Shown: piece by piece, positions 7,745-13,477 of the stretch
Position numbering within the stretch: the stretch's first letter is position 1
Layout: every line of letters begins with the position of its first letter
Program-made: the position numbers and the translations under genes
Assembly: GCA_020217265.1 (NCBI GenBank)
Contig: JAIWOS010000182.1
Span: 1-13,477 of the forward strand
DNA: 13,477 bases
Source of the DNA: Thiobacillus sp.
GTDB taxonomy: Bacteria > Pseudomonadota > Gammaproteobacteria > Burkholderiales > Thiobacillaceae
Direction of reading: 5' to 3'
Notes under the pieces: model-generated
Told to the model about the DNA's origin: nothing
Seen by the model: the letters and a program-made list of their open reading frames with translations, nothing else
Database searches by the model: none

Positions 7745-9278
7745 AGCCGGCGCGCGACATGATCAGTTGCACGATCATCACGCCGCCGTACGCGGCGATC
7801 AGGCTGCCCAGCGCCGCAAAGTAGGTCAACAGGCCCTTGCGCTTGCGGCGCTTGGTTTCGTCGGTTTCCACGCGCGACACGGCGCCGAGCAGGGGCAGGC
7901 CGGTGAGTTCGCGCAGCGCACGTCGGTCGGTGACGGTGCGGCGCAACTGGCTCAACAGGAAGGCCACCGCAACGCCGGCGAGCAGGCCGCCGAGCGCGAC
8001 CAGCGACAGCAGCAAGGGCCGGTTCGGCCACGCCGGGCGGCTGGGCACGAAAGGCGGATCGATCACGCGGAAATCGACGGTGTCGGTCTTGCTCTCCACT
8101 TCGCCCGACATCGTCACCGATTCGCGCCGCTTCAGGAGGGCGTCGTAATTCTGCTTGTACACGTCGTAGTCGCGGGTGAGCTGGGTGAACTCCTGCTCGA
8201 CCTGCGGGATCATGTTCGAGGCGTTGCGCAGGTCGTTGTAGCGGCGCTGGTATTCGGCGACGCGCGCGCTGAGCGAGGCCACGGTGGCGTCGGCCTCGGC
8301 AATGGCGATGGTGAGCTGCTGGTACACCGGATTCTGGATTTTCGCGCCAGCGGGATCGGCCTTGCGCGCGGCGAGTTCGGCTTTCTTCTGTTCTTCCAGC
8401 TTGTCGATCAGGCGTTTGGTCGCCTGGATGTCCGGATGCAGGTCGGTGTATTGCAGGCGCAGTTGATCCATCTGCTTCTGCAGGGCCTGGATGCGCGCGT
8501 CGATTTCGCCACTGGTGCTGGCGACGGCGGCGGCGGCGGTCAGTTCGGGTTCTTCGTCGGCCAGCTGGCGCTTGAGCTGGTTGCGGCGATTGACGGCCTC
8601 CTGCTGGTCGAGCTGCGCCTGGCGCAAAAGGCCGCTGGTTTCGGCCAGTTTGGCGTAGTAGTCGCCGCCCTGCCCCGGCATCATGCCGATGTGTTTCTGC
8701 TTGAATTCCTTGAGCGCGTTTTCCGCGTCGGTGAGTTTCTGCTGATACTGCTGAAGCTGCTCCTCGATGAAGCGCTGCGAGCTGGAGATGTCCTGCCGGG
8801 TCTTGCCGAGACTGGATTCGACGAAGATGGTCAAGAGCGACTGCACGACTTTCTTGGCCAATTCGCCGTTCGCGTCCTGGTAGCTGATGGTGTAGAGGTT
8901 CTCGCGGCCGGCGTCGGCGATGGAAATCTTCTCCGCCAGCGCGTTCAGCATTTTCTCGGTCTGCTCCGGCGTTTTCGCCTTCACGTCGAGGTCGGTCATG
9001 CGCGCGACCTTCTCCAGCGTCGGCCGGCTGACCAGCTGGCGGGTCATCAGCTTGATCTGCTGTTCGACGTTGGGTTCGGCCGCCAGCCCCGACAGCAGCG
9101 GCTTCAGCAGCGTCTGGGTATCGACGTAGACGCGCGCGGACGCCTCGAAGCGATCCGGCAGCATCATCACCCAGGTCCAGCCGACGATGCATACCAGCCA
9201 TGCCGCCGCCACGCCCCACCAGCGGCGGCGCCAGGCGGCTTTTGCATACGCGAGAATTTGTTGCAGCACTTGATCCAT
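7743..9278 (-). CDS. exosortase-associated polysaccharide chain-length determinant (Wzz-like PCP)
   Basis: A 511-residue inner-membrane polysaccharide co-polymerase (TIGR03007 type) that should set polymer length and link synthesis to export. The first membrane helix is about residues 21-40, followed by the Wzz periplasmic domain (RFEASARVYVDTQTLLKP, 43-60). Long coiled-coil segments rich in Gln, Glu, Lys and Leu run from about 165 to 385. The family signature LQYTDLHPDI is at 275-284. The proline-rich segment DPPFVPSRPAWPNRP (407-421) precedes the second membrane helix (422-443). A third hydrophobic segment is at 483-507. There is no P-loop: the kinase is a separate protein encoded eight bases downstream. 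The ATG at 9278 has only a weak ribosome site. A terminator-like hairpin lies in the 51-base gap that separates it from the export gene. Confidence 0.93.
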   Translation of the reverse strand: MDQVLQQILAYAKAAWRRRWWGVAAAWLVCIVGWTWVMMLPDRFEASARVYVDTQTLLKPLLSGLAAEPNVEQQIKLMTRQLVSRPTLEKVARMTDLDVKAKTPEQTEKMLNALAEKISIADAGRENLYTISYQDANGELAKKVVQSLLTIFVESSLGKTRQDISSSQRFIEEQLQQYQQKLTDAENALKEFKQKHIGMMPGQGGDYYAKLAETSGLLRQAQLDQQEAVNRRNQLKRQLADEEPELTAAAAVASTSGEIDARIQALQKQMDQLRLQYTDLHPDIQATKRLIDKLEEQKKAELAARKADPAGAKIQNPVYQQLTIAIAEADATVASLSARVAEYQRRYNDLRNASNMIPQVEQEFTQLTRDYDVYKQNYDALLKRRESVTMSGEVESKTDTVDFRVIDPPFVPSRPAWPNRPLLLSLVALGGLLAGVAVAFLLSQLRRTVTDRRALRELTGLPLLGAVSRVETDETKRRKRKGLLTYFAALGSLIAAYGGVMIVQLIMSRAG

Positions 9279-9293
9279 GCAGGTCGACCCATC

Positions 9294-9318
9294 AAAAAAC
9301 GCTGCCCGAAAGCAGCGT
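9294..9318 (-). terminator. intrinsic terminator-like hairpin between the export and chain-length genes
   Basis: Read on the minus strand, ACGCTGC (9318-9312), a six-base loop and GCAGCGT (9305-9299) form a perfect 7-base-pair stem. It is followed directly by six T residues counting the stem's last T (9299-9294). It begins 11 bases after the export gene stop and ends 15 bases before the chain-length ATG. No T-run follows the stem on the plus strand, so it should act only on minus-strand transcription. Because the downstream genes are clearly part of the same locus, it is probably a partial terminator. Confidence 0.78.
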
Positions 9319-9329
9319 ATTCACTCGTC

Positions 9330-9953
9330 TCAGAACAGGCTCTCGGGCACCACCAGCACGTCGCCCGGACGCATGTCCACGTTGGCCGAGACATCGCCGC
9401 CCTTCAGCAGGTCTTCCAGCCGCACGCCGAGACGCTGCTGCTTGCCGTCCACGGTGCGCAGGATGTAGGCCTTGTTGCCGGCCGCGAAATCGGTGAGCCC
9501 GCCGACCTGGATCATCAGGTCGATCAGGCTCATGTGCTCGCGGTAGTTGAGTGCCTGCGGCTTGGCGGCCTCGCCAACGACGCGGATCTGCTGGTCGAAG
9601 GGCCCGATGCCACCGGCGACGATCACGGTGACGATGGGCTCCTGGATGTATTTTCCGAGCGCCTTTTCGATGTCGCGCGCCAATTGGGTCGGGGTCTTGC
9701 CCGAGGCCTGGATGTCTTCGACCAGGTTCATGGTCATCTTGCCGTCGGGACGAACGGGGAACGAGCCTGACACCTCCGGATTGCGCCACACGAACACCTG
9801 CACCGAATCGCCCGGGCCGATCAGGTAGTTCCAGTCGTAGCTGGACGTCTGCGCGGGCGCGGGCGGGTAGGTCGGCGTGCTGGAGCAGCCGGCCAGGGCC
9901 GCCACGGCCAGCGCCACGCCGGCGCGCGCGAGTTGCTTGTTGATCGTGAACAT
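9330..9953 (-). CDS. polysaccharide export outer-membrane lipoprotein (Wza-like, exosortase locus type)
   Basis: A 207-residue outer-membrane polysaccharide export protein (TIGR03027 type), the first gene of the operon. It has a lipoprotein signal peptide with lipobox LAGC and the lipidated Cys at residue 23. A Poly_export (PES) domain runs from about residue 42 to 112 (YLIGPGDSVQVFVWRNPEVSG, then VRPDGKMTMNL). An SLBB-type domain follows at about 122-167 (IRVVGEAAKPQALNY, VGGLTDFAAGN). It is shorter than E. coli Wza and lacks the C-terminal membrane helix, as is usual for this subtype, so a partner such as the barrel protein may form the pore. The ATG at 9953 is chosen over the in-frame GTG at 9959 because GGAGG (9960-9964) sits six bases upstream. 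A sigma-54-type promoter lies upstream and a terminator-like hairpin follows the stop. Confidence 0.94.
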   Translation of the reverse strand: MFTINKQLARAGVALAVAALAGCSSTPTYPPAPAQTSSYDWNYLIGPGDSVQVFVWRNPEVSGSFPVRPDGKMTMNLVEDIQASGKTPTQLARDIEKALGKYIQEPIVTVIVAGGIGPFDQQIRVVGEAAKPQALNYREHMSLIDLMIQVGGLTDFAAGNKAYILRTVDGKQQRLGVRLEDLLKGGDVSANVDMRPGDVLVVPESLF

Positions 9954-9959
9954 GTCCAC

Positions 9960-9964
9960 CCTCC
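9960..9964 (-). promoter_or_regulatory. ribosome binding site of the export gene
   Basis: The minus strand has GGAGG within AGGGAGGG, six bases before the ATG at 9953. It is the strongest ribosome site of the minus-strand operon and fixes that start over the GTG at 9959, which it nearly abuts. Confidence 0.82.
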
Positions 9965-9980
9965 CTTATACAGTTGATCT

Positions 9981-10000
9981 CTCTGGCCATTATGCCAGAG
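9981..10000 (-). promoter_or_regulatory. inverted repeat (hairpin) in the leader of the EPS operon
   Basis: CTCTGGC and GCCAGAG form perfect 7-base arms around a six-base loop. The repeat lies between the predicted sigma-54 start site (near 10025) and the ribosome site of the export gene, so it would be a leader hairpin in the RNA. It could equally be a DNA operator. No T-run follows it, so it is not an intrinsic terminator. Confidence 0.55.
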
Positions 10001-10034
10001 CAGATGTGAAATCCCGTTTCAACACAGGGGCTGC

Positions 10035-10052
10035 AAGCAATCCACGGGCCAA
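10035..10052 (-). promoter_or_regulatory. sigma-54 (RpoN) -24/-12 promoter for the EPS operon
   Basis: The minus strand reads TTGGCCCG, four bases, then TTGCTT. Compared with the known consensus YTGGCACG-N4-TTGCW, the only mismatch is C for A in the -24 box. The invariant GG (10050-10049) and GC (10038-10037) are separated by exactly ten bases. The predicted transcription start is near 10025, giving a leader of about 70 bases before the ATG at 9953. Exosortase EPS loci commonly carry the PrsK/PrsR pair, whose PrsR is a sigma-54 activator, so the site fits the gene content. No competing sigma-70 promoter with good spacing was found here. Confidence 0.72.
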
Positions 10053-10114
10053 CCCGGGCGCGCTGTTTCCGCCCGCCGCCGCCGCCCGCCACCGCCCCCG
10101 CAGCGATGGGCTTT

Positions 10115-10128
10115 CGACACCCCTGTCG
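10115..10128. promoter_or_regulatory. inverted repeat, candidate upstream activator site
   Basis: CGACA-CCCC-TGTCG is a perfect 5-base inverted repeat centred about 95 bases upstream of the predicted sigma-54 start site. That distance is usual for enhancer-binding proteins. It also lies about 40 bases before the plus-strand pyrophosphohydrolase gene, so it could instead serve that side. Arms of this length can occur by chance in GC-rich DNA. Confidence 0.35.
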
Positions 10129-10162
10129 TAGGACCGACGTCAGCCGGGGTATCATGCGCCCC

Positions 10163-10537
10163 ATGAACAGCCCCCGCATCGACTCGCTCGACACGCTGCG
10201 CGCGCGCATCCGCGCGTTCGCCGAGGCGCGCGCCTGGGAACGCTACCACACCCCCAAAAACCTGGTGATGGCGCTGACGGTGGAAGTCGCCGAGCTGCAG
10301 GAGCCGTTCCAGTGGCTCACGCCCGAACAAAGCCAGGCGCTCGACCCTGCCCAGCGCGAGGCGGTGCGCCAGGAAATCGCCGACGTGCTGATCTATCTCA
10401 CCCGGCTGGCGGACCTTCTCGACATCGACCTGCTCGACGCGGCCGCCCACAAGCTCGACATCAACGCACGCAAGTACCCGGTCGAGAAAGCGCGCGGTAA
10501 CGCCCTCAAATATTCGGACCTGCCCCAGGATGACTGA
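10163..10537 (+). CDS. MazG-like nucleotide pyrophosphohydrolase (RS21-C6/dCTPase-like)
   Basis: A 124-residue all-alpha NTP pyrophosphohydrolase, expected to hydrolyse a nucleoside triphosphate, possibly modified or dCTP-like, to the monophosphate and pyrophosphate as house-cleaning. The metal-binding helices are EVAELQEPFQWL (41-52, E-x2-E at 41 and 44) and EIADVLIYLTRLADLL (71-86, E-x2-D at 71 and 74). The C-terminal NARKYPVEKARG (101-112) is typical of the RS21-C6-like single-domain family of about 110-120 residues. The ATG at 10163 is used. The in-frame ATG at 10154, four bases after GGGG, is an alternative adding three residues. It starts a plus-strand operon, divergent from the EPS operon, and its stop overlaps the next start by eight bases. 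Confidence 0.88.
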   Translation: MNSPRIDSLDTLRARIRAFAEARAWERYHTPKNLVMALTVEVAELQEPFQWLTPEQSQALDPAQREAVRQEIADVLIYLTRLADLLDIDLLDAAAHKLDINARKYPVEKARGNALKYSDLPQDD

Positions 10538-10847
10538 CCCGTATTTCAAGCACCACGTCTTTTTCTGCACCAACCAGCGCGACGACGGCGCCAAGTGCTG
10601 CAATGACGCCGGCGGCCAGCGCATGCGCGACTACCTCAAGAAGAAGATCAAGCAGGCCAATCTCAACGGCGAAGGCAAATGCCGCATCAACAGCGCCGGC
10701 TGCATGGACCGCTGCGACGAGGGCCCGCTGCTGGTCGTGTATCCGGAAGGCGTCTGGTACACCTACGTCGACGAGGCCGACATCGACGAAATCTTCGAGC
10801 AGCATCTCAAGCAGGGCCGTATCGTCGAACGCCTGCGCCTGAAGTGA
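10530..10847 (+). CDS. thioredoxin-like [2Fe-2S] ferredoxin
   Basis: A 105-residue protein of the thioredoxin-fold [2Fe-2S] ferredoxin family, related to the NuoE C-terminal domain and to Shethna-type ferredoxins. Likely cluster ligands are Cys13 in VFFCTN, Cys23 or Cys24 in AKCCND, and Cys58 and Cys62 in GCMDRC. Cys51 is an additional cysteine. The segment [16 protein letters not shown] (65-80) is the usual family core. It should be a soluble electron carrier or regulatory Fe-S protein; the partner is unknown. The ATG overlaps the pyrophosphohydrolase stop by eight bases, and the stop shares GTGA with the start of the hydrolase, implying translational coupling. Confidence 0.9.
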   Translation: MTDPYFKHHVFFCTNQRDDGAKCCNDAGGQRMRDYLKKKIKQANLNGEGKCRINSAGCMDRCDEGPLLVVYPEGVWYTYVDEADIDEIFEQHLKQGRIVERLRLK

Positions 10848-11446
10848 AGCGCTACAAGCTGCGCATTCCGGTGCCGGCCGGCAAGCTGGAAACCGTGATC
10901 GACGACCCCGAAACCGCGCGCCGCGGCCTGCTGCTGGTGGCGCACCCCCACCCGCTGTTCGGCGGCACGCTGGACAACAAGGTGGTCACCACGCTGGCCC
11001 GGGCCGCCACCGAAGCGGGCTGGGTGAGCGTGCGGCCCAACTTTCGCGGCGTCGGCAGGAGCGACGGCACTTTCGACGATGGCATCGGCGAAACCGACGA
11101 CCTCCTGGCCGTCGCCCGTTTCGTCGAGGAAAGCTACCCCGGCCTGCCCTGGGCGCTCGCCGGTTTTTCCTTCGGCGCCTACGTGCAGCACCGGCTGCGC
11201 CGGCGGCTCGACGCCCGCCGCCTGGTCCTGGTCGCGCCGGCCGTGACGATGTACGAATTCGACCCGGTGCCGCCGGATACCGTCGTCATTTTCGGCGACG
11301 CCGACGAGCTCATTCCGCCGGCCGAGATCCGGCAGTGGGCCGAAAAGCAGGGCATCGCAACCCGGATCATTCCGGGCGCCGGCCACTACTTCCACGGCAA
11401 GCTGAAGGAATTGAAGCAAGCCTTCGAGGAGGCCTGTCCGTGCTGA
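10844..11446 (+). CDS. alpha/beta hydrolase (COG2945-like)
   Basis: A 200-residue serine hydrolase of the small cytoplasmic alpha/beta-fold type; substrate unknown. [15 protein letters not shown] (34-48) is the signature of this subfamily and supplies the oxyanion region. [10 protein letters not shown] (66-75) follows. The nucleophile elbow is GFSFGA with Ser109, the acid is in GDADEL (probably Asp154, possibly Asp152), and the base is His181 in GAGHYFHG. The triad is complete. The start is the GTG at 10844, sharing GTGA with the ferredoxin stop; the frame is open further upstream but that part lies inside the ferredoxin gene. The last seven bases overlap the ABC ATPase gene. No signal peptide is seen. 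Confidence 0.9.
   Translation: MKRYKLRIPVPAGKLETVIDDPETARRGLLLVAHPHPLFGGTLDNKVVTTLARAATEAGWVSVRPNFRGVGRSDGTFDDGIGETDDLLAVARFVEESYPGLPWALAGFSFGAYVQHRLRRRLDARRLVLVAPAVTMYEFDPVPPDTVVIFGDADELIPPAEIRQWAEKQGIATRIIPGAGHYFHGKLKELKQAFEEACPC
11426..11432 (+). promoter_or_regulatory. ribosome binding site of the ABC ATPase gene
   Basis: GAGGAGG lies inside the end of the hydrolase gene, seven bases before the GTG at 11440. It decides that start, since the reading frame is open much further upstream. Confidence 0.82.
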
Positions 11447-12345
11447 CAGTCCACGGACTGACCAAACGCTACGGCGACGCTGAAGTCGTGCGCGGGCTCG
11501 ATCTTGCCGTGCGGCGCGGCGAATGCTTCGGCCTGCTGGGCCCCAACGGCGCCGGCAAGACCACCACCCTGCGCCTGTTGCTGGGGCTCATCGAGCCCGA
11601 CGCCGGCCAGATCGAACTCGCTGGCATTCCGGTGCCGGCGCGCGCGCGCGAAGCGCGCATGAAGATCGGCGTGGTGCCGCAGATGGACAACCTCGATCCG
11701 GATTTTTCGGTGCGCGAGAACCTCGTCGCCTACGGCCGCTATTTCGGCATGGGCCGCGCCGAAATCACCGCGCGGGTGCCGGAGCTGCTCGATTTCGCGG
11801 GCCTCGCCCACAAGGCCGACGCGCCGATCGCGCAGCTCTCCGGCGGCATGAAGCGGCGGCTCACGCTGGCGCGCGCACTGGTGCACGACCCGGACATCCT
11901 GTTTCTCGATGAGCCGACCACCGGCCTCGACCCGCAGGCGCGCCATCTCATCTGGCAGGGCCTGCGGCGCCTGATTGCCGCGGGCAAGACCATCGTGCTC
12001 ACCACGCACTTCATGGACGAGGCCGAGCGGCTCGCCGACCGGCTCGCCATCCTCGACCACGGCCGCGTCGTCGCCGAAGGCGCGCCGCGCGCGCTGATCG
12101 AATCGCACATCGAACCGGCGGTGGTCGAGGTCTACGGCGATGGCCTGGCGGACTGGACGCGCGAACGGGCGCTCGCCGCCTGCCAGCGTTTCGAGACCGT
12201 CGGCGAAACGCTGTTCTGCTACACCGACGACGCCCAGCGGGTGATCGACGCGCTGAAACCGGCGCCCGCGCTGCGCTACCTGCACCGGCCGTCGAACCTG
12301 GAGGACGTGTTCCTCAAGCTCACCGGGAGGGATCTGCGTGATTAG
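11440..12345 (+). CDS. NodI-like ABC-2 transporter ATP-binding protein
   Basis: A 301-residue ATPase subunit that should power the permease encoded next. Walker A is GPNGAGKT (34-41), the Q-loop is at Gln81 ([17 protein letters not shown]), the signature is LSGGM (133-137), Walker B is ILFLDEPT (153-160) and the H-loop is His190 ([13 protein letters not shown]). All are intact. [16 protein letters not shown] and the roughly 300-residue length match the NodI/DrrA-like group that exports lipid-linked or hydrophobic molecules. Rhizobial NodI exports lipochitooligosaccharide, but no nod genes are here, so the substrate is unknown. The GTG start overlaps the hydrolase gene by seven bases; the stop overlaps the permease start by eight. 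Confidence 0.92.
   Translation: MLTVHGLTKRYGDAEVVRGLDLAVRRGECFGLLGPNGAGKTTTLRLLLGLIEPDAGQIELAGIPVPARAREARMKIGVVPQMDNLDPDFSVRENLVAYGRYFGMGRAEITARVPELLDFAGLAHKADAPIAQLSGGMKRRLTLARALVHDPDILFLDEPTTGLDPQARHLIWQGLRRLIAAGKTIVLTTHFMDEAERLADRLAILDHGRVVAEGAPRALIESHIEPAVVEVYGDGLADWTRERALAACQRFETVGETLFCYTDDAQRVIDALKPAPALRYLHRPSNLEDVFLKLTGRDLRD
12325..12330 (+). promoter_or_regulatory. ribosome binding site of the permease gene
   Basis: GGGAGG within the 3' end of the ATPase gene lies seven bases before the GTG at 12338, which fixes the permease start. Confidence 0.78.
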
Positions 12346-13114
12346 GCTGCCGCGCCTGTCCTGGCGCTTCGTCCCGGTATGGCAGCGCAACTACCTGGTG
12401 TGGAAGAAGCTCGCCATTCCGTCCATTCTCGGCAACCTCGCCGATCCCATGCTCTACATGCTGGGGCTGGGCTTTGGCCTCGGCAGCCTGTTGCCGGACG
12501 TCGCCGGCATGCCCTACCTCACCTTCCTCGCTGCGGGCACCGTGGCCTACAGCACCATGAACGCCGCGACTTTCGAGGTGCTGTATTCGAGCTTCTCGCG
12601 CATGCACGTGCAACGCACCTGGGACGCGATCCTGAATGCACCGATGACGCTCGACGACGTGCTGTTCGGCGAACTGATGTGGGCGGTGTCGAAAAGCCTG
12701 CTGTCGGGGCTCGCGATTCTCGCGGTGATCTGGGGGCTGGGCTTGTACGGCGATTTCTGGCTGACGCTTGCGATTATTCCCGTGGTGCTGCTCATCGGCT
12801 TCTGCTTCGGCGGCATGGGCCTGGTGATGAACGCGGTGTCGCCCAGCTACGACTTTTTTCTCTACTACTTCACGCTCGCGATCACGCCCATGGTGCTGCT
12901 GTGCGGCGTGTTCTTTCCGGTGTCGCAACTGCCGCCGCTCCTGCAGGCGGTGTCGGCCTGGCTGCCCCTCACCCACGCCATCGACTTGGCGCGTCCGCTG
13001 GTCGTCGGCCGCGTGCCGGACAACATTGGACTGCACGTCCTCGCGCTCCTCGCCTACGGCAGTGCAGGCTTCGTCGTTGCGCTGGCGCTGACCCGTCGCA
13101 GACTGCTGCGCTGA
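12338..13114 (+). CDS. NodJ-like ABC-2 transporter permease
   Basis: A 258-residue inner-membrane protein with about six membrane helices: roughly residues 26-48, 60-80, 115-137, 143-165, 172-197 and 233-252. The segment [26 protein letters not shown] (25-50) and the late [13 protein letters not shown] (near 211-223) are typical of the NodJ branch of ABC-2 permeases. It pairs with the preceding ATPase. NodIJ-like pairs without nodulation genes are common in betaproteobacteria, where export of a lipid or glycolipid is usually assumed. The GTG at 12338 is chosen for its GGGAGG site. It is the last gene of the overlapping five-gene operon and ends 140 bases before the next gene. Confidence 0.92.
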   Translation: MIRLPRLSWRFVPVWQRNYLVWKKLAIPSILGNLADPMLYMLGLGFGLGSLLPDVAGMPYLTFLAAGTVAYSTMNAATFEVLYSSFSRMHVQRTWDAILNAPMTLDDVLFGELMWAVSKSLLSGLAILAVIWGLGLYGDFWLTLAIIPVVLLIGFCFGGMGLVMNAVSPSYDFFLYYFTLAITPMVLLCGVFFPVSQLPPLLQAVSAWLPLTHAIDLARPLVVGRVPDNIGLHVLALLAYGSAGFVVALALTRRRLLR

Positions 13115-13132
13115 CTGACGGTCCGCCGTCAG
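13115..13132 (+). repeat. hairpin directly after the permease stop
   Basis: CTGACGG and CCGTCAG form a perfect 7-base-pair stem with a four-base loop, beginning at the base after the permease TGA. No T-run follows, so it is not a standard intrinsic terminator. It may stabilise the 3' end of the transcript or mark a Rho-dependent end. Confidence 0.5.
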
Positions 13133-13187
13133 CAGCGCCAGAATCACAACGCCCTGCAAGGGTGTAATGTTTGCGAAACCATGAATT

Positions 13188-13208
13188 CTGCGCATTTTTC
13201 GCTGCGCA
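13188..13208. repeat. short CTGCGCA direct repeat before the right-edge gene
   Basis: CTGCGCA occurs twice, separated by seven bases (13188-13194 and 13202-13208), about 45-65 bases before the ATG at 13255. Because TGCGCA is its own complement, the pair could also fold into a six-base-pair hairpin. The position would suit an operator, but no promoter boxes were found to support this. Confidence 0.35.
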
Positions 13209-13254
13209 CGCGTTTTGCAGGACCGCGTTCAACGATCTAGTCCGAGGAACGCAG

Positions 13255-13477
13255 ATGTCCCAACGCTCTTCACGCAGCCGCCGCATGGCGCGCGCCGCCG
13301 GGCCGCTGGCCCTGTTTCCCTTCCTGCTGACGCCCGCCGGGAAAATCGGTGCGGGCGCGCTAGCGACCGCACTCATCGCCGGCGGCATGCTGGCCAAAGC
13401 GCCGCCGGACGCGCCGAACCCGGTAGCCGGCGGTCCCCGCCCGGCTGCCAGCACCGCCCATCCGGCCGGCGCGCCCG
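13255..13477 (+). CDS. unrecognised protein with N-terminal hydrophobic segment, cut by window edge
   Basis: The frame from ATG 13255 stays open for 74 codons to the window end. GAGGAA (13244-13249) lies five bases upstream, a good ribosome site. The protein begins MSQRSSRSRRMARAAG, a strongly basic N-terminus. A hydrophobic and Gly/Ala-rich stretch follows (PLALFPFLLTPAGKIGAGALATALIAGGMLA, about 17-47), then an Ala/Pro-rich linker (from about 48). This suggests a membrane-anchored or exported protein with its domain beyond the edge. I do not recognise the family. The short N-terminus could also be an unusual signal peptide. It has its own 140-base upstream region and is probably a separate transcription unit from the ABC operon. 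Confidence 0.6.
   Translation, partial: MSQRSSRSRRMARAAGPLALFPFLLTPAGKIGAGALATALIAGGMLAKAPPDAPNPVAGGPRPAASTAHPAGAP

Larger units (their letters stand above)
9954..10162. other. divergent promoter region between the EPS operon and the pyrophosphohydrolase operon
   Basis: This is the largest non-coding stretch in the window. From the minus-strand operon outward it holds the export-gene ribosome site, the leader hairpin, the sigma-54 promoter, a G-rich tract (G-rich on the minus strand, 10071-10101) and the candidate activator repeat. For the plus-strand operon I see only a weak TATCAT at 10150-10155 with no matching -35 box, so its promoter is unresolved. Confidence 0.7.

Noticed and set aside
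7767..9770. 667-codon open frame on the plus strand
   Set aside because: It is antisense to the chain-length and export genes and even reads through the intergenic terminator. No domain is visible.
10150..10155. TATCAT as a sigma-70 -10 box for the pyrophosphohydrolase operon
   Set aside because: No acceptable -35 box lies 16-18 bases upstream, and the hexamer overlaps a possible start codon, so it is not reported as a promoter.
11386..12390. 334-codon open frame on the minus strand
   Set aside because: It is antisense to an intact ABC ATPase with every catalytic motif, and its own composition is Arg/Gly/Ala/His-rich.
1..13477. tRNA or rRNA genes, CRISPR arrays, insertion sequences, exosortase and PEP-CTERM substrate genes
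   Set aside because: None was found on either strand. The exosortase and its substrates are expected for this type of locus but lie outside the window.

Overview
The window is GC-rich, densely coding DNA from a Gram-negative bacterium, most likely a betaproteobacterium. The gene families are the ones that make up the exosortase (EpsH/XrtA)-associated exopolysaccharide locus of that group. I cannot name a genus. No stretch over 300 bases lacks a gene. The largest gap is the 209-base divergent promoter region at 9954-10162.

Minus strand, 9953 down to 1: a nine-gene exopolysaccharide operon. In transcription order it holds an outer-membrane export lipoprotein, a chain-length determinant, a tyrosine kinase with a Tyr-rich tail, an outer-membrane beta-barrel protein, an ExeA-like ATPase, UDP-GlcNAc 2-epimerase (wecB), a polysaccharide deacetylase, a FemAB/GNAT-like transferase and a glycosyltransferase cut by the left edge. 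Most junctions are overlaps or gaps of a few bases. Together they would supply the sugar nucleotide (wecB), build the chain (glycosyltransferase), set chain length (kinase and Wzz-like protein), modify the chain (deacetylase, FemAB-like) and export it (lipoprotein and barrel). The exosortase and any PEP-CTERM substrate are not in the window and would be expected off the left edge.

The most informative non-coding signal is a near-consensus sigma-54 (-24/-12) promoter at 10035-10052 facing this operon. An inverted repeat sits about 95 bases upstream of its predicted start site, and a hairpin lies in the leader. Two intrinsic-terminator-like hairpins occur inside the operon: one after the export gene, and one within the signal-peptide codons of the barrel gene. 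They suggest stepped or attenuated expression.

Plus strand, 10163 to 13114: five genes run head to tail, each overlapping the next by 4-8 bases. They are a MazG-like nucleotide pyrophosphohydrolase, a thioredoxin-like [2Fe-2S] ferredoxin, an alpha/beta hydrolase, and a NodI/NodJ-like ABC-2 exporter (ATPase and permease). After a 140-base gap, an unrecognised gene starts at 13255 and runs off the right edge.

The families are known. What looks worth checking is the regulatory architecture and the tightly coupled five-gene operon.
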